64,000 nucleotides of DNA from Sciscionella sediminilitoris (lineage in GTDB: Bacteria > Actinomycetota > Actinomycetes > Mycobacteriales > Pseudonocardiaceae), in the NCBI RefSeq assembly GCF_000737195.2, contig NZ_JALM01000004.1, positions 38,658-102,657 on the forward strand, read 5' to 3'. A program made the translations under genes and the position numbers. Below the pieces are notes generated by a model. That model searched no databases. It was not told the DNA's origin and saw only the letters and a list, made by a program, of their open reading frames with translations. Positions within the stretch are counted from its first letter, which is position 1, and each line of letters starts with the position of its first letter. This document shows positions 43,488 through 50,908 of this stretch, in pieces.

Positions 43488-44480
43488 TCACAGCTGGTCG
43501 ACGAGTCCGGCGAAGGTCCTGATGGTGCCCGCCCTGCTTTCCCCCGGCCGGACGAACGGCACGATCGAGACCTGGTCCACACCGAGGGATTCGATGTCCC
43601 GCAACCGTTTCAGGCATTCCTCGGGAGTACCGGCCAGTGCGAACAGGTCGACCAGCTCGTCGGGGACCAGATCGGCGTGCGCGGCCTCGGTGTCCATGTG
43701 GTGGTAGTAGTCGTAGGACTCGCGGATCCGGTTCACCTCCGCTTCGAGCTCCGGATCGATGGGCGCCGGGAGCGGGCGGATGCACACCCGGGACACGTGC
43801 GCGCGCACCAGATCCCTGGCCCGCGTCCGGTCGGTGTCGATCGCGGTGGGGGTCCACAGCACGATGCGCAGATCCGCCAAGGTGCGCCCGCTTTCCTTGG
43901 CCCCCTCCTCGATGGTGCGCAGCGCGCCCTCGATGAACTCCGGGGCGGTGCCCACGAGCACGATCACCCCGTCGGCGATCCGCCCGGAGAGTTTCAGGAT
44001 CTTGGGCGCGGAAGCCGCGATGTAGACCGGGATCCGGGCGGGCTCGGACAGATAGTTCAGGTGGTACCCGGCCCCGCTGTCCGGTTCGGTGACCGTGTTC
44101 CGCGCGAACAGCTCGCGCAGTTCACCGATCGAGGCCTCGAGTTCGGCGAGCTTCTGCGGTTTGAGTCCCATGGTGCGCAGCGAGGAATCCCCGGTGCCGA
44201 TCCCGAGCACCACGCGGTTTCCGGTGTATTCCGCGAGCGTGGCCCAGGAGGAGGCCAGCACGGAGGGATGCCGGGTCACGGCATTGGTGACCCCGGTGCC
44301 GAACACGATGCGTTCGGTGCCCACGGCCGCCGCCCCGAGCACGGTGCTCGATTCCCGCCAGATGTTCTGCGAATCGCCGATCCAGACGTTGTCGTAGCCG
44401 AGTGACTCGGCCAGATGGACGTAGTCGCGCATCGCGCCGACCGGCTCGGTCGGGAACAACCCGACACCCTTGCTCAGCAT
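43488..44480 (-). CDS. LLM class F420-dependent oxidoreductase (Mer-like)
   Basis: 330 residues: MLSKGVGLFPTEPVGAMRDY, DNVWIGDSQNIWRESSTVLG, RIVFGTGVTNAVTRHPSVLA and VVLGIGTGDSSLRTMGLKP. The GIGTGDSS segment and overall pattern resemble the methylene-H4MPT-reductase-like group that uses F420 rather than FMN. In this cluster it could reduce the hydroxylated ring before hydrolysis, or oxidise an intermediate. ATG 44480 has GGAAGG 10 bp upstream; GTG 44504 lacks a ribosome-binding site. Confidence 0.85.
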   Translation of the reverse strand: MLSKGVGLFPTEPVGAMRDYVHLAESLGYDNVWIGDSQNIWRESSTVLGAAAVGTERIVFGTGVTNAVTRHPSVLASSWATLAEYTGNRVVLGIGTGDSSLRTMGLKPQKLAELEASIGELRELFARNTVTEPDSGAGYHLNYLSEPARIPVYIAASAPKILKLSGRIADGVIVLVGTAPEFIEGALRTIEEGAKESGRTLADLRIVLWTPTAIDTDRTRARDLVRAHVSRVCIRPLPAPIDPELEAEVNRIRESYDYYHHMDTEAAHADLVPDELVDLFALAGTPEECLKRLRDIESLGVDQVSIVPFVRPGESRAGTIRTFAGLVDQL

Positions 44481-44541
44481 GTTCCGGCTGCCTTCCTGCG
44501 TCACCGCGGTGGCGCATCACTCTTCGACACTGAAGTTGGCA

Positions 44542-44552
44542 GATACTGTATC
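44542..44552. promoter_or_regulatory. Palindromic GntR-type operator between LLM and CoxG-like genes
   Basis: GATACTGTATC is a perfect palindrome (5-bp arms, centre T), followed at once by TTGTATCCGAAATCC. It sits in the divergent region 44481-44641 and shares TATCCGAnATC with the region upstream of the GntR gene. Confidence 0.5.
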
Positions 44553-44641
44553 TTGTATCCGAAATCCAATACCAGGGTTTTCTGCGCCGAATTTGCCGCG
44601 AACCCCGGCGAACCGGCGTCCACCAGGGCGAAGGAGGCCGA

Positions 44642-45223
44642 ATGGAACTGGTCAACGAGTTCTCGGTAGCGGCGGAGCTCGCCGCGGCGTGGTCCGTGCT
44701 GACCGATGTGCCCGCCGTGGCGTCCTGTCTCCCGGGGGCGAGCATCGAGGAACAGGACGGCGCGCGGTACCGCGGACGGGTCGAGGTGAAGGTGGGCCCG
44801 GTGAAGCTGGGCCTCGCCGGTGCGGCCACGGTGCTCGAACAGGACGATCAGCGGCACCTGCTCGTGGTACGCGGCTCCGCCAAGGACGGCACCGGTCAGG
44901 GCAGCGCCGAGGTCACGATCACCATGCACGCCCGGGCCGGGGCGGCGGGCACCACGGATGTGCGCGTCACGACCGAACTCGAGCTCGGCGGGCGCATCGC
45001 GCAGTTCGGCAGTGGGGTGATCAGCCAGGTCAGCGGCCGGATCGTGAAGCAGTTCGTCGCCCGGCTGGACGCGCTGCTGCGCGGCGAGAACGAACCGGCG
45101 GCCGCACAACCGGCACCGTGCGGGCGGCGCACACTGCCGCGTCCGGAGCTCGCCAGGACCGGGCTGCTCGCGCTCGCCGGGCTCGTCTTCGGCCTGGCGC
45201 TGGGCCGGGCGCTGAACGGCTGA
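44642..45223 (+). CDS. CoxG-type SRPBCC protein with C-terminal membrane helix
   Basis: 193 residues. The SRPBCC/CoxG domain (1-150) reads MELVNEFSVAAELAAAWSVL, SCLPGASIEE, YRGRVEVKVGPVKLGLAGAA and RIAQFGSGVISQVSGRIVKQ. After a short linker comes a membrane helix (LARTGLLALAGLVFGLALGR). CoxG proteins tie CO-dehydrogenase-type Mo enzymes to the membrane and have been linked to quinone delivery. Here it would give the nearby Mo hydroxylase a route to the respiratory chain. GGAG is well placed before ATG 44642. Confidence 0.88.
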   Translation: MELVNEFSVAAELAAAWSVLTDVPAVASCLPGASIEEQDGARYRGRVEVKVGPVKLGLAGAATVLEQDDQRHLLVVRGSAKDGTGQGSAEVTITMHARAGAAGTTDVRVTTELELGGRIAQFGSGVISQVSGRIVKQFVARLDALLRGENEPAAAQPAPCGRRTLPRPELARTGLLALAGLVFGLALGRALNG

Positions 45224-45231
45224 GGCCGGGC

Positions 45232-45912
45232 CTATTCGGCGAGCGCCTCGCGGATGTGATCGATGGAGCGCTTGCGGTGTTCGTGGTTGAGCGCGATGAC
45301 CCGGTCGGTGTCCCGTTCCGCCATCGCCTCGGTGATCAGCACGTGCTCGGTGTTCACCTTCGACATGTCCATCAGCTCCGCGTACAGCGGGCGGTAGGCA
45401 TCGGCGGTGTTCCACAGCTGCGCGACGATCCGCTTGGCGCGTTCCATCGAACTGCGCGCGAAGGTGAGCTCGTGGAACCGGCGGTTGGCCACACCGAGCG
45501 CGATCAGGTCGGATTCCTTCGCGGCCTCGTCCATCTCGGCCATCGCCTCGCGCATCTGGGCGATGTCCTCCTCGGTGACCTTGGGCATCGCGTCCCGGAT
45601 GAGCTCGGCCTCCAGGACATCGCGCAGGTGGAAGACCTCGGCGAGCTCGTCCAGGGTCAGCTTGGTGACCCGGTAGCCCATGTGCGGGGCATAACTGACG
45701 TACTCCTCGGCCTCGAGCCGTTTGAGCGCCTCACGGATCGGGATCCGGCTGACGTCGAATTTCTCCGCGACCGCGTCCTGCACGATCACGCTGCCCGGCG
45801 GCCGCTCCCCCGTGGTGATCTCGTGCCGCAACGCCTCGAAAACCGCCTGCTGCGCGGTCTTCGGCCGGACGAAAGCCGTCTCACTCCTGCTGTGCGCGGT
45901 CTGCTTGCCCAT
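45232..45912 (-). CDS. GntR-family (FCD) transcriptional regulator
   Basis: 226 residues. Winged helix: AQQAVFEALRHEITTGERPP, then VAEKFDVSRIPIREALKRLE; FCD ligand domain from about residue 80 (FHLRDVLEAELIRDAMPKVT). It lies between the CoxG-like gene (converging) and the aldehyde dehydrogenase (diverging). Palindromes in both flanking regulatory regions share a core, so it probably controls both halves of the cluster. Confidence 0.88.
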   Translation of the reverse strand: MGKQTAHSRSETAFVRPKTAQQAVFEALRHEITTGERPPGSVIVQDAVAEKFDVSRIPIREALKRLEAEEYVSYAPHMGYRVTKLTLDELAEVFHLRDVLEAELIRDAMPKVTEEDIAQMREAMAEMDEAAKESDLIALGVANRRFHELTFARSSMERAKRIVAQLWNTADAYRPLYAELMDMSKVNTEHVLITEAMAERDTDRVIALNHEHRKRSIDHIREALAE

Positions 45913-45959
45913 GGCCCCTGACGGATCTGCTCATAACGCTCGGTGGACGGGTGGTTGCT

Positions 45960-45972
45960 GGATAGTTTATCC
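45960..45972. promoter_or_regulatory. GntR-type operator upstream of GntR and aldehyde dehydrogenase genes
   Basis: GGATAGTTTATCC has 5-bp arms around GTT and runs into GATATC. The core TATCCGATATC matches TATCCGAAATC at 44556-44566, upstream of the LLM and CoxG-like genes. Confidence 0.5.
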
Positions 45973-46115
45973 GATATCGCCGGTGTCGGTGTACGAGGTT
46001 TTGAGCATTCTCTCCCAGTCAATCGGTATTCCCTGGTAGCCAAGACGCACCGGGCGGGAACCACGCAGACTCGGCGGCGACCTCGACGGGCCACGGAGAC
46101 TCACGGGAGCGTGCG

Positions 46116-47549
46116 ATGACGACATCGCTGTACATCGACGGTGCATGGGTACCCGGTCACGGGGAGCCGTTCGCGACCGTGGATCCGGCCACCGAGGACC
46201 CGATCACCGAGGTGGCCTGCGCGGACGGTGCCGATGTGGACGCCGCGGTGGACGCTGCCCGGCGCGCGCTGCGGGCACCCGCCTGGGCCGGGCTCGCCGC
46301 ACCGGAGCGGGCGCGGCTGCTGTTCCGCCTCGCCGAACTGGTCGAGGAGAACGCCGAGGAACTGGCCCGGCTCGAATCGCGCGACCAGGGCCAGCCGCTG
46401 GAGATCGCCCGTCAGGTCAGCGTGGCGAACACGGCCGAGCACTTCCGCTACTACGCGGGCTGGGTCACCAAGCTCGAGGGTTCGGTGCTCCCGGTCTCCT
46501 ATCCGGACACGCTGCACTACACCCGCCGCGAACCGGTCGGCGTGTGCGGGCTGATCACCCCGTGGAACTTCCCGATGATGATCGCCTCCTGGAAACTGGC
46601 CCCGGCACTGGCCACCGGCAACACGGTGATCCTCAAACCGGCCGAGCAGACGCCGCTGTCCTCGGTGCGGCTGGTCGAGCTCGCCGAACGGGCCGGTTTC
46701 CCGCCCGGCGTGGTCAATCTGCTCACCGGGGACGGCAAGATCGGCAGGGCGCTCGCCGAACATCCGCGGGTGGACAAGATCTCGTTCACTGGTTCCACCG
46801 CGGTCGGCCGGGAGATCGTCGCGGGCAGCGCCGGGAACCTGAAGCGGGTCACCCTCGAACTCGGCGGCAAGGCACCGAGCATCATCGCGCGCGACGCCGA
46901 CATCGACGCGGCCGTCGCGGGCAATGTCCAGGGCGCGCTGCTCAACAGCGGCCAGGTCTGCGCCGCCTACTCGCGGTTCTACGTGGACCGGGCCCGTACC
47001 GACGAGTTCGTGGACAAGCTCGCCACCGCGGTGCGAGCGATTCCGGCGGGCCCCGGCGAGGATTCCGGGCTCGGCCCGCTCGTCTCGGCCGCGCACCTCG
47101 GCAAGGTCGAGCAGATGGTCGCGGCCGGGATCGAGGAACGCGCGGAACTGGTCACCGGCGGGGAACGGGCCGGGGAACGCGGCTACTACTACCGGCCGAC
47201 CGTGTTCTCCGGGGTGACCGACCGGATGAGCATCGCGCGCGAGGAGATCTTCGGCCCGGTCCTTCCGGTGCTCAGCTACGACGGGGAGGACGAGCTCACC
47301 GCACTCGCCGATCGCGCCAACGACACCGACTACGGCCTCGCCGCCGCGGTGTGGACCTCGGACCTTCGGGCCGCGCACCGGCTCGCCGCGGACATCCGCG
47401 CGGGAGCGGTGTTCGTGAACATGCCGCCGATCCCCGATCCGGTCGCGCCCTGGGGCGGATTCAAGGCCAGCGGCTGGGGCCGGGAGATGGGCAGTCACGC
47501 GCTCGACACCTACACCGAGGTGAAGGGCGTCTGGATCCACCACGGCTGA
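46116..47549 (+). CDS. NAD(P)-dependent aldehyde dehydrogenase
   Basis: 477 residues: GVCGLITPWNFPMMIASWKL, VDKISFTGSTAVGREIVAGS, TLELGGKAPSIIARDADIDA (base Glu), LNSGQVCAAYSRFYVDRART (catalytic Cys) and REEIFGPVLPVLSY. It oxidises an aldehyde to the carboxylate. If the enamidase-like enzyme releases a formyl product, this enzyme is the natural next step. GGGAG precedes ATG 46116; it leads a three-gene operon with the MoaF-like and GMC genes. Confidence 0.93.
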   Translation: MTTSLYIDGAWVPGHGEPFATVDPATEDPITEVACADGADVDAAVDAARRALRAPAWAGLAAPERARLLFRLAELVEENAEELARLESRDQGQPLEIARQVSVANTAEHFRYYAGWVTKLEGSVLPVSYPDTLHYTRREPVGVCGLITPWNFPMMIASWKLAPALATGNTVILKPAEQTPLSSVRLVELAERAGFPPGVVNLLTGDGKIGRALAEHPRVDKISFTGSTAVGREIVAGSAGNLKRVTLELGGKAPSIIARDADIDAAVAGNVQGALLNSGQVCAAYSRFYVDRARTDEFVDKLATAVRAIPAGPGEDSGLGPLVSAAHLGKVEQMVAAGIEERAELVTGGERAGERGYYYRPTVFSGVTDRMSIAREEIFGPVLPVLSYDGEDELTALADRANDTDYGLAAAVWTSDLRAAHRLAADIRAGAVFVNMPPIPDPVAPWGGFKASGWGREMGSHALDTYTEVKGVWIHHG

Positions 47550-47576
47550 AATTCCCGGGAACCGTAAGGAGAACAC

Positions 47577-48377
47577 ATGACATCCGCTGACATCGAGAAC
47601 ACCGAGACCTGGCTGCCGCTCGACGGCCTCGAGCCCGGATTCTCCGCCAACCGCGCGCCGCACAGCCGCGATCTGGACGGCAGGAAGATCACGGTACGCC
47701 TCGAGGGCGGTACCGCGATCCGGCACGAGTTCGGTCCGGACACCGTCGACTGGGCGATCGGCGAGGAGACCGGATCGGATCGGTACGAGGCCTTCGAGGT
47801 CGATTCCGGGCTGTACTTCGTGCAGTTCCCGCACCGCCACGATCCGCGGCAGGCCGTGTCCCTGGTGCTGGACCTGACCGGCGGGCACGCGCTCGCCGTG
47901 CTCAGCGTGATCGGTGAACCGGAAGGCAGGCCGACCGTGGTGTCCCAGCAGTTCGACGTCGGCACCATCGAGGGCTGCACCGTGACGGGGTCCGGTCCCG
48001 CACCGACCACCGAACTGCTCGGCAGGCGGATGCTGTGGCAGTACAGCCCGACCCACCGCTACGAGCACGTGTATCTCACCGAGCACTGGTACACCTTCCA
48101 CTGCCTCGCCGGGCCGGAACAGGGGCTGGCCGACACCGATGCCTGTACCTATTACCGGATCCGGCCGGGCATTTTCGTGTTCGCCTGGCGGGAGAAGGTG
48201 GTGCCGTGTGCCGCGGTGACCATCGCCGATCACCGGAACTTCGGCCCGGGAGGCGCCCGCTCGCACGGGGCCCTGTTCGGGCTGCACGAGGACGGCGAGC
48301 AGATCGTGCACTTCACCTTCGGCGCCTACGGCCGGTTGCTGAGCACGACCGTGTACCCGGACACGGTCGGCGACTGA
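47577..48377 (+). CDS. MoaF-like beta-barrel protein
   Basis: 266 residues containing two related halves: LDGRKITVRLEGGTAIRHEF, then YFVQFPHRHDPRQAVSLVLD in the first; LLGRRMLWQYSPTHRYEHVY, then TYYRIRPGIFVFAWREKVVP in the second. This is the MoaF pattern, a calycin-type barrel first named from an operon linked to molybdenum and arylamine metabolism; its biochemical role is not settled. Position between an aldehyde dehydrogenase and a GMC oxidoreductase suggests an enzyme or binder for a pathway intermediate. AAGGAG is 5-6 bp before ATG 47577. Confidence 0.72.
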   Translation: MTSADIENTETWLPLDGLEPGFSANRAPHSRDLDGRKITVRLEGGTAIRHEFGPDTVDWAIGEETGSDRYEAFEVDSGLYFVQFPHRHDPRQAVSLVLDLTGGHALAVLSVIGEPEGRPTVVSQQFDVGTIEGCTVTGSGPAPTTELLGRRMLWQYSPTHRYEHVYLTEHWYTFHCLAGPEQGLADTDACTYYRIRPGIFVFAWREKVVPCAAVTIADHRNFGPGGARSHGALFGLHEDGEQIVHFTFGAYGRLLSTTVYPDTVGD

Positions 48378-48396
48378 GTTCGCGGAAGGAGCAGTC

Positions 48397-49875
48397 ATGG
48401 CCGCGGGTGTGGACGTCATCGTGATCGGAGCGGGCTCGGCGGGTTCGGTGCTGACCCGCCGGTTCGTGGACGCGGGACGCACGGTGCTGCTCCTCGAGGC
48501 GGGCGGAGCCGACGGCAGCGAGGCGATCCACGATCCCGCGCGGATGCTGGAACTCTGGCACGGTCCGCACGACTGGGACTACCGCACGGTCCCCCAGCCC
48601 GCGGCGGCCGGACGGCAACTGCACCTTCCGCGGGGCAAGGTGTTGGGCGGTTCGCACGCGCTGAACGCCATGATCTGGGTGCGCGGGGCGCCCGCGGATT
48701 TCCGGCACTGGGCGGCACTGACCGACCAGCGGTGGTCCTGGGAACGGGTCCGGGAGATCTACCGCGGCATCGAGGGCGGCATGCTCGACGTGGTGCCGAA
48801 CGTACCGCTGCATCCGGTGCAGGAGGCCATCATCGAGGCCGCGGTCGGCTGCGGGCACCCGTACAACCCGGACTACAACGGGGAAACCCAGGACGGCGTC
48901 TCGGTCCAACAGGTGACCGTGCGCGAGGGCAGGCGGCTCACCAGCTGGCGGGCCTACGCCGAACCGGCGCTCGACCGCCCCGGGTTGACCGCGTACTCCG
49001 GTGCCCGGGTGCATCGCCTGCGGCACAACGGAAACCGGATCACCGGCGTGGACTACGAACACGAGGGGCGGGTGGAGAAGGCCGAGGCGGATCTGGTGGT
49101 GCTCGCCGCGGGCGCGCTCGACTCTCCGCGCATCCTGCAGCGCAGCGGGATCGGTCCGGGAGGATGGCTGCGATCGCTCGGCGTCGAGGTGCTCGCGGAT
49201 CTGCCGGGCGTCGGCGAGAACCTGCACGATCACCTGCTGTGCCCGGTGCTGTTCGGCGCGGAAGGCCGCCGCGTCGACCCACCGCGCCAGGGCCGCTCGG
49301 TCACCCAGACGCACCTGTTCGCCAAGAGCCGCGCCGATCTCGAAGCGCCGGACATGCAGCCCATTCACTTCAGTGTGCCGATGTATCTGCCCGGGATGAC
49401 CGGGCCGGAGCACGGTTTCTCCCTCATGGCCGGGCTGATCGCCCCGCGCAGCAGGGGAAGCGTGCGCATCGCGGGCCCCGAACCCGATGCCGGGCCGCTG
49501 ATCGATCTCGGTGCCCTGACCGAACCCGAGGACCTGGAGGTGCTCGCCACCTCGGTGCACCAGTGCCGGGAGATCGGTGCCGCCATGGCCCCCGAATGGG
49601 GCGCCCGTGAGCTGTATCCCGGTCCCGCGGTCTCCGGGAGCGCCGCGGTGCGCGAGTACGTTCGCAGCACCGCCGTGACCTATCACCACCAGGTCGGCAC
49701 CTGCGCCATGGGCCGGGGCGCGATGTCGGTCGTGGGCCCGGATCTGCGGGTGCACGGGGTCGAGGGCCTCGCGGTCGCCGACGCCTCGGTCATGCCGAGG
49801 GTGCCGAGCGGGAACACGAACGCGCCCGCGGTGCTCATCGGCGAGCAGGCGGGCGCGTTGCTCACCGGCGGCTAG
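48397..49875 (+). CDS. GMC family FAD-dependent oxidoreductase
   Basis: 492 residues. The Rossmann FAD motif is VIVIGAGSAGSVLTRRFVDA, then LLLEAGG. The GMC signatures are GGSHALNAMIWVRG and AGALDSPRILQRSGIG, and the active-site His lies in YHHQVGTCAMG; the C-terminus ends NTNAPAVLIGEQAGALL. It belongs to the choline/alcohol dehydrogenase class and oxidises an alcohol to the aldehyde. In the operon it may produce the substrate of the upstream aldehyde dehydrogenase. GGAAGGAG precedes ATG 48397. It converges with the next gene with a 4-bp overlap of 3' ends. Confidence 0.9.
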   Translation: MAAGVDVIVIGAGSAGSVLTRRFVDAGRTVLLLEAGGADGSEAIHDPARMLELWHGPHDWDYRTVPQPAAAGRQLHLPRGKVLGGSHALNAMIWVRGAPADFRHWAALTDQRWSWERVREIYRGIEGGMLDVVPNVPLHPVQEAIIEAAVGCGHPYNPDYNGETQDGVSVQQVTVREGRRLTSWRAYAEPALDRPGLTAYSGARVHRLRHNGNRITGVDYEHEGRVEKAEADLVVLAAGALDSPRILQRSGIGPGGWLRSLGVEVLADLPGVGENLHDHLLCPVLFGAEGRRVDPPRQGRSVTQTHLFAKSRADLEAPDMQPIHFSVPMYLPGMTGPEHGFSLMAGLIAPRSRGSVRIAGPEPDAGPLIDLGALTEPEDLEVLATSVHQCREIGAAMAPEWGARELYPGPAVSGSAAVREYVRSTAVTYHHQVGTCAMGRGAMSVVGPDLRVHGVEGLAVADASVMPRVPSGNTNAPAVLIGEQAGALLTGG

Positions 49876-50822
49876 GGCACCGTCAGTACCGATTTACCGA
49901 TGACGGTCCGCTCGGCCATCGCGGCATGCGCATCGGCGGCACGGTCCAGCGGGACGCGTTGCCCGATCACCGGACGCACCTGGCCGCGGGTGAGCAGGTC
50001 GAGGCCGGTGCGGATGTGACGGTGTACGGCGTCGGCGGCGATCTCGGCTTCGACGCCGACGACGGTGATCCCGCGTTCGGCAGCCGTCGAACCGAACTCA
50101 CCGGCGGCCGCACCGTAGGCGTGGAAGGTCCCACGGTCCCGGGTGAGCCCGAAGGCGGTCCGTCCGATCGCACCGCCCGCTCCGTCGAAGACCACATCGA
50201 ACGGGGCACCGGCCAGCTCGGCCCAGTCCGCGCGGCGGTAGTCGACCGCGAGATCGGCACCCAGTGCGGTGACGGCATCCCGCTTGTCCGGGCCACCGGC
50301 CGCGCCGGTCACGTGCGCACCCGCGGCCTTGGCGAGCGGAACCAGCCAGTGACCGAGGCTGCCCGCCGCGGCGGTGACGAGAACCCGGCTGCCCGCGCCG
50401 ACCGGTGCGCGTTCCAACCGGTCCAGCGCGAGCACCCCGTCGTGCAGCGCTGCCGTGGCGACGGCGCCGTCGAGGTCCTCGGGCAGGTCGATCGCTTCCG
50501 GCGCGTCGACGGCCACCAGTTCGGCGTACGCTCCGGCATTGCCGGTCCGCGCGACGACCCGCGTCCCGATACGACCGGCGTCCACTCCCGCCCCGACGGC
50601 CCGGATCCTGCCCGCCACACCGGTTCCGGGAACCCACGGCGGCCGCATCGGGAAGAAATCCCGACCCCACCCGGCCCGCAGCTGGGTGTCGATGAACAAC
50701 ACCTCGGCGAACTCCACCCGCACCAGAACCTGCCCGTCCGCGACGACCGGATCGGGCACTGCCCGTGCCGCGAGCACCTCCGGCCCGCCGAACTCACGAA
50801 TCTCCACGACGTTCACGGTCAT
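49872..50822 (-). CDS. NADPH:quinone oxidoreductase-like MDR protein
   Basis: 316 residues of the medium-chain dehydrogenase/reductase family without the structural-zinc cysteines: MTVNVVEIREFGGPEVLAAR, then VPGTGVAGRIRAVGAGVDAG, the cofactor-binding VLVTAAAGSLGHWLVPLAKA and FDVVFDGAGGAIGR. Such enzymes reduce quinones or enones with NADPH. The promoter carries a SoxR-type box in a 19-bp spacer, pointing to induction by redox-cycling compounds. A zinc-type quinone reductase is also a known SoxR target in Streptomyces. Confidence 0.88.
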   Translation of the reverse strand: MTVNVVEIREFGGPEVLAARAVPDPVVADGQVLVRVEFAEVLFIDTQLRAGWGRDFFPMRPPWVPGTGVAGRIRAVGAGVDAGRIGTRVVARTGNAGAYAELVAVDAPEAIDLPEDLDGAVATAALHDGVLALDRLERAPVGAGSRVLVTAAAGSLGHWLVPLAKAAGAHVTGAAGGPDKRDAVTALGADLAVDYRRADWAELAGAPFDVVFDGAGGAIGRTAFGLTRDRGTFHAYGAAAGEFGSTAAERGITVVGVEAEIAADAVHRHIRTGLDLLTRGQVRPVIGQRVPLDRAADAHAAMAERTVIGKSVLTVP

Positions 50823-50847
50823 CCTCCTCCGGTCTCGACCTGACCCG

Positions 50848-50878
50848 AAGCTACAACCTCAACATAACTTGAGGTCAA
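50848..50878 (-). promoter_or_regulatory. SoxR-type promoter of the quinone oxidoreductase gene
   Basis: On the minus strand TTGACC (50878-50873) and TAGCTT (50853-50848) are a -35/-10 pair with a 19-bp spacer. The spacer region holds ACCTCAA-GTTATG-TTGAGGT (50875-50856) with perfect 7-bp arms. Overlong spacers with a central palindrome are the hallmark of MerR-family activation, and CCTCAA-N6-TTGAGG is the SoxR operator form. No soxR gene is in the window. Confidence 0.75.
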
Positions 50879-50908
50879 CCGGAGGATTCCGTCCTGGTTC
50901 TCGCGCGG

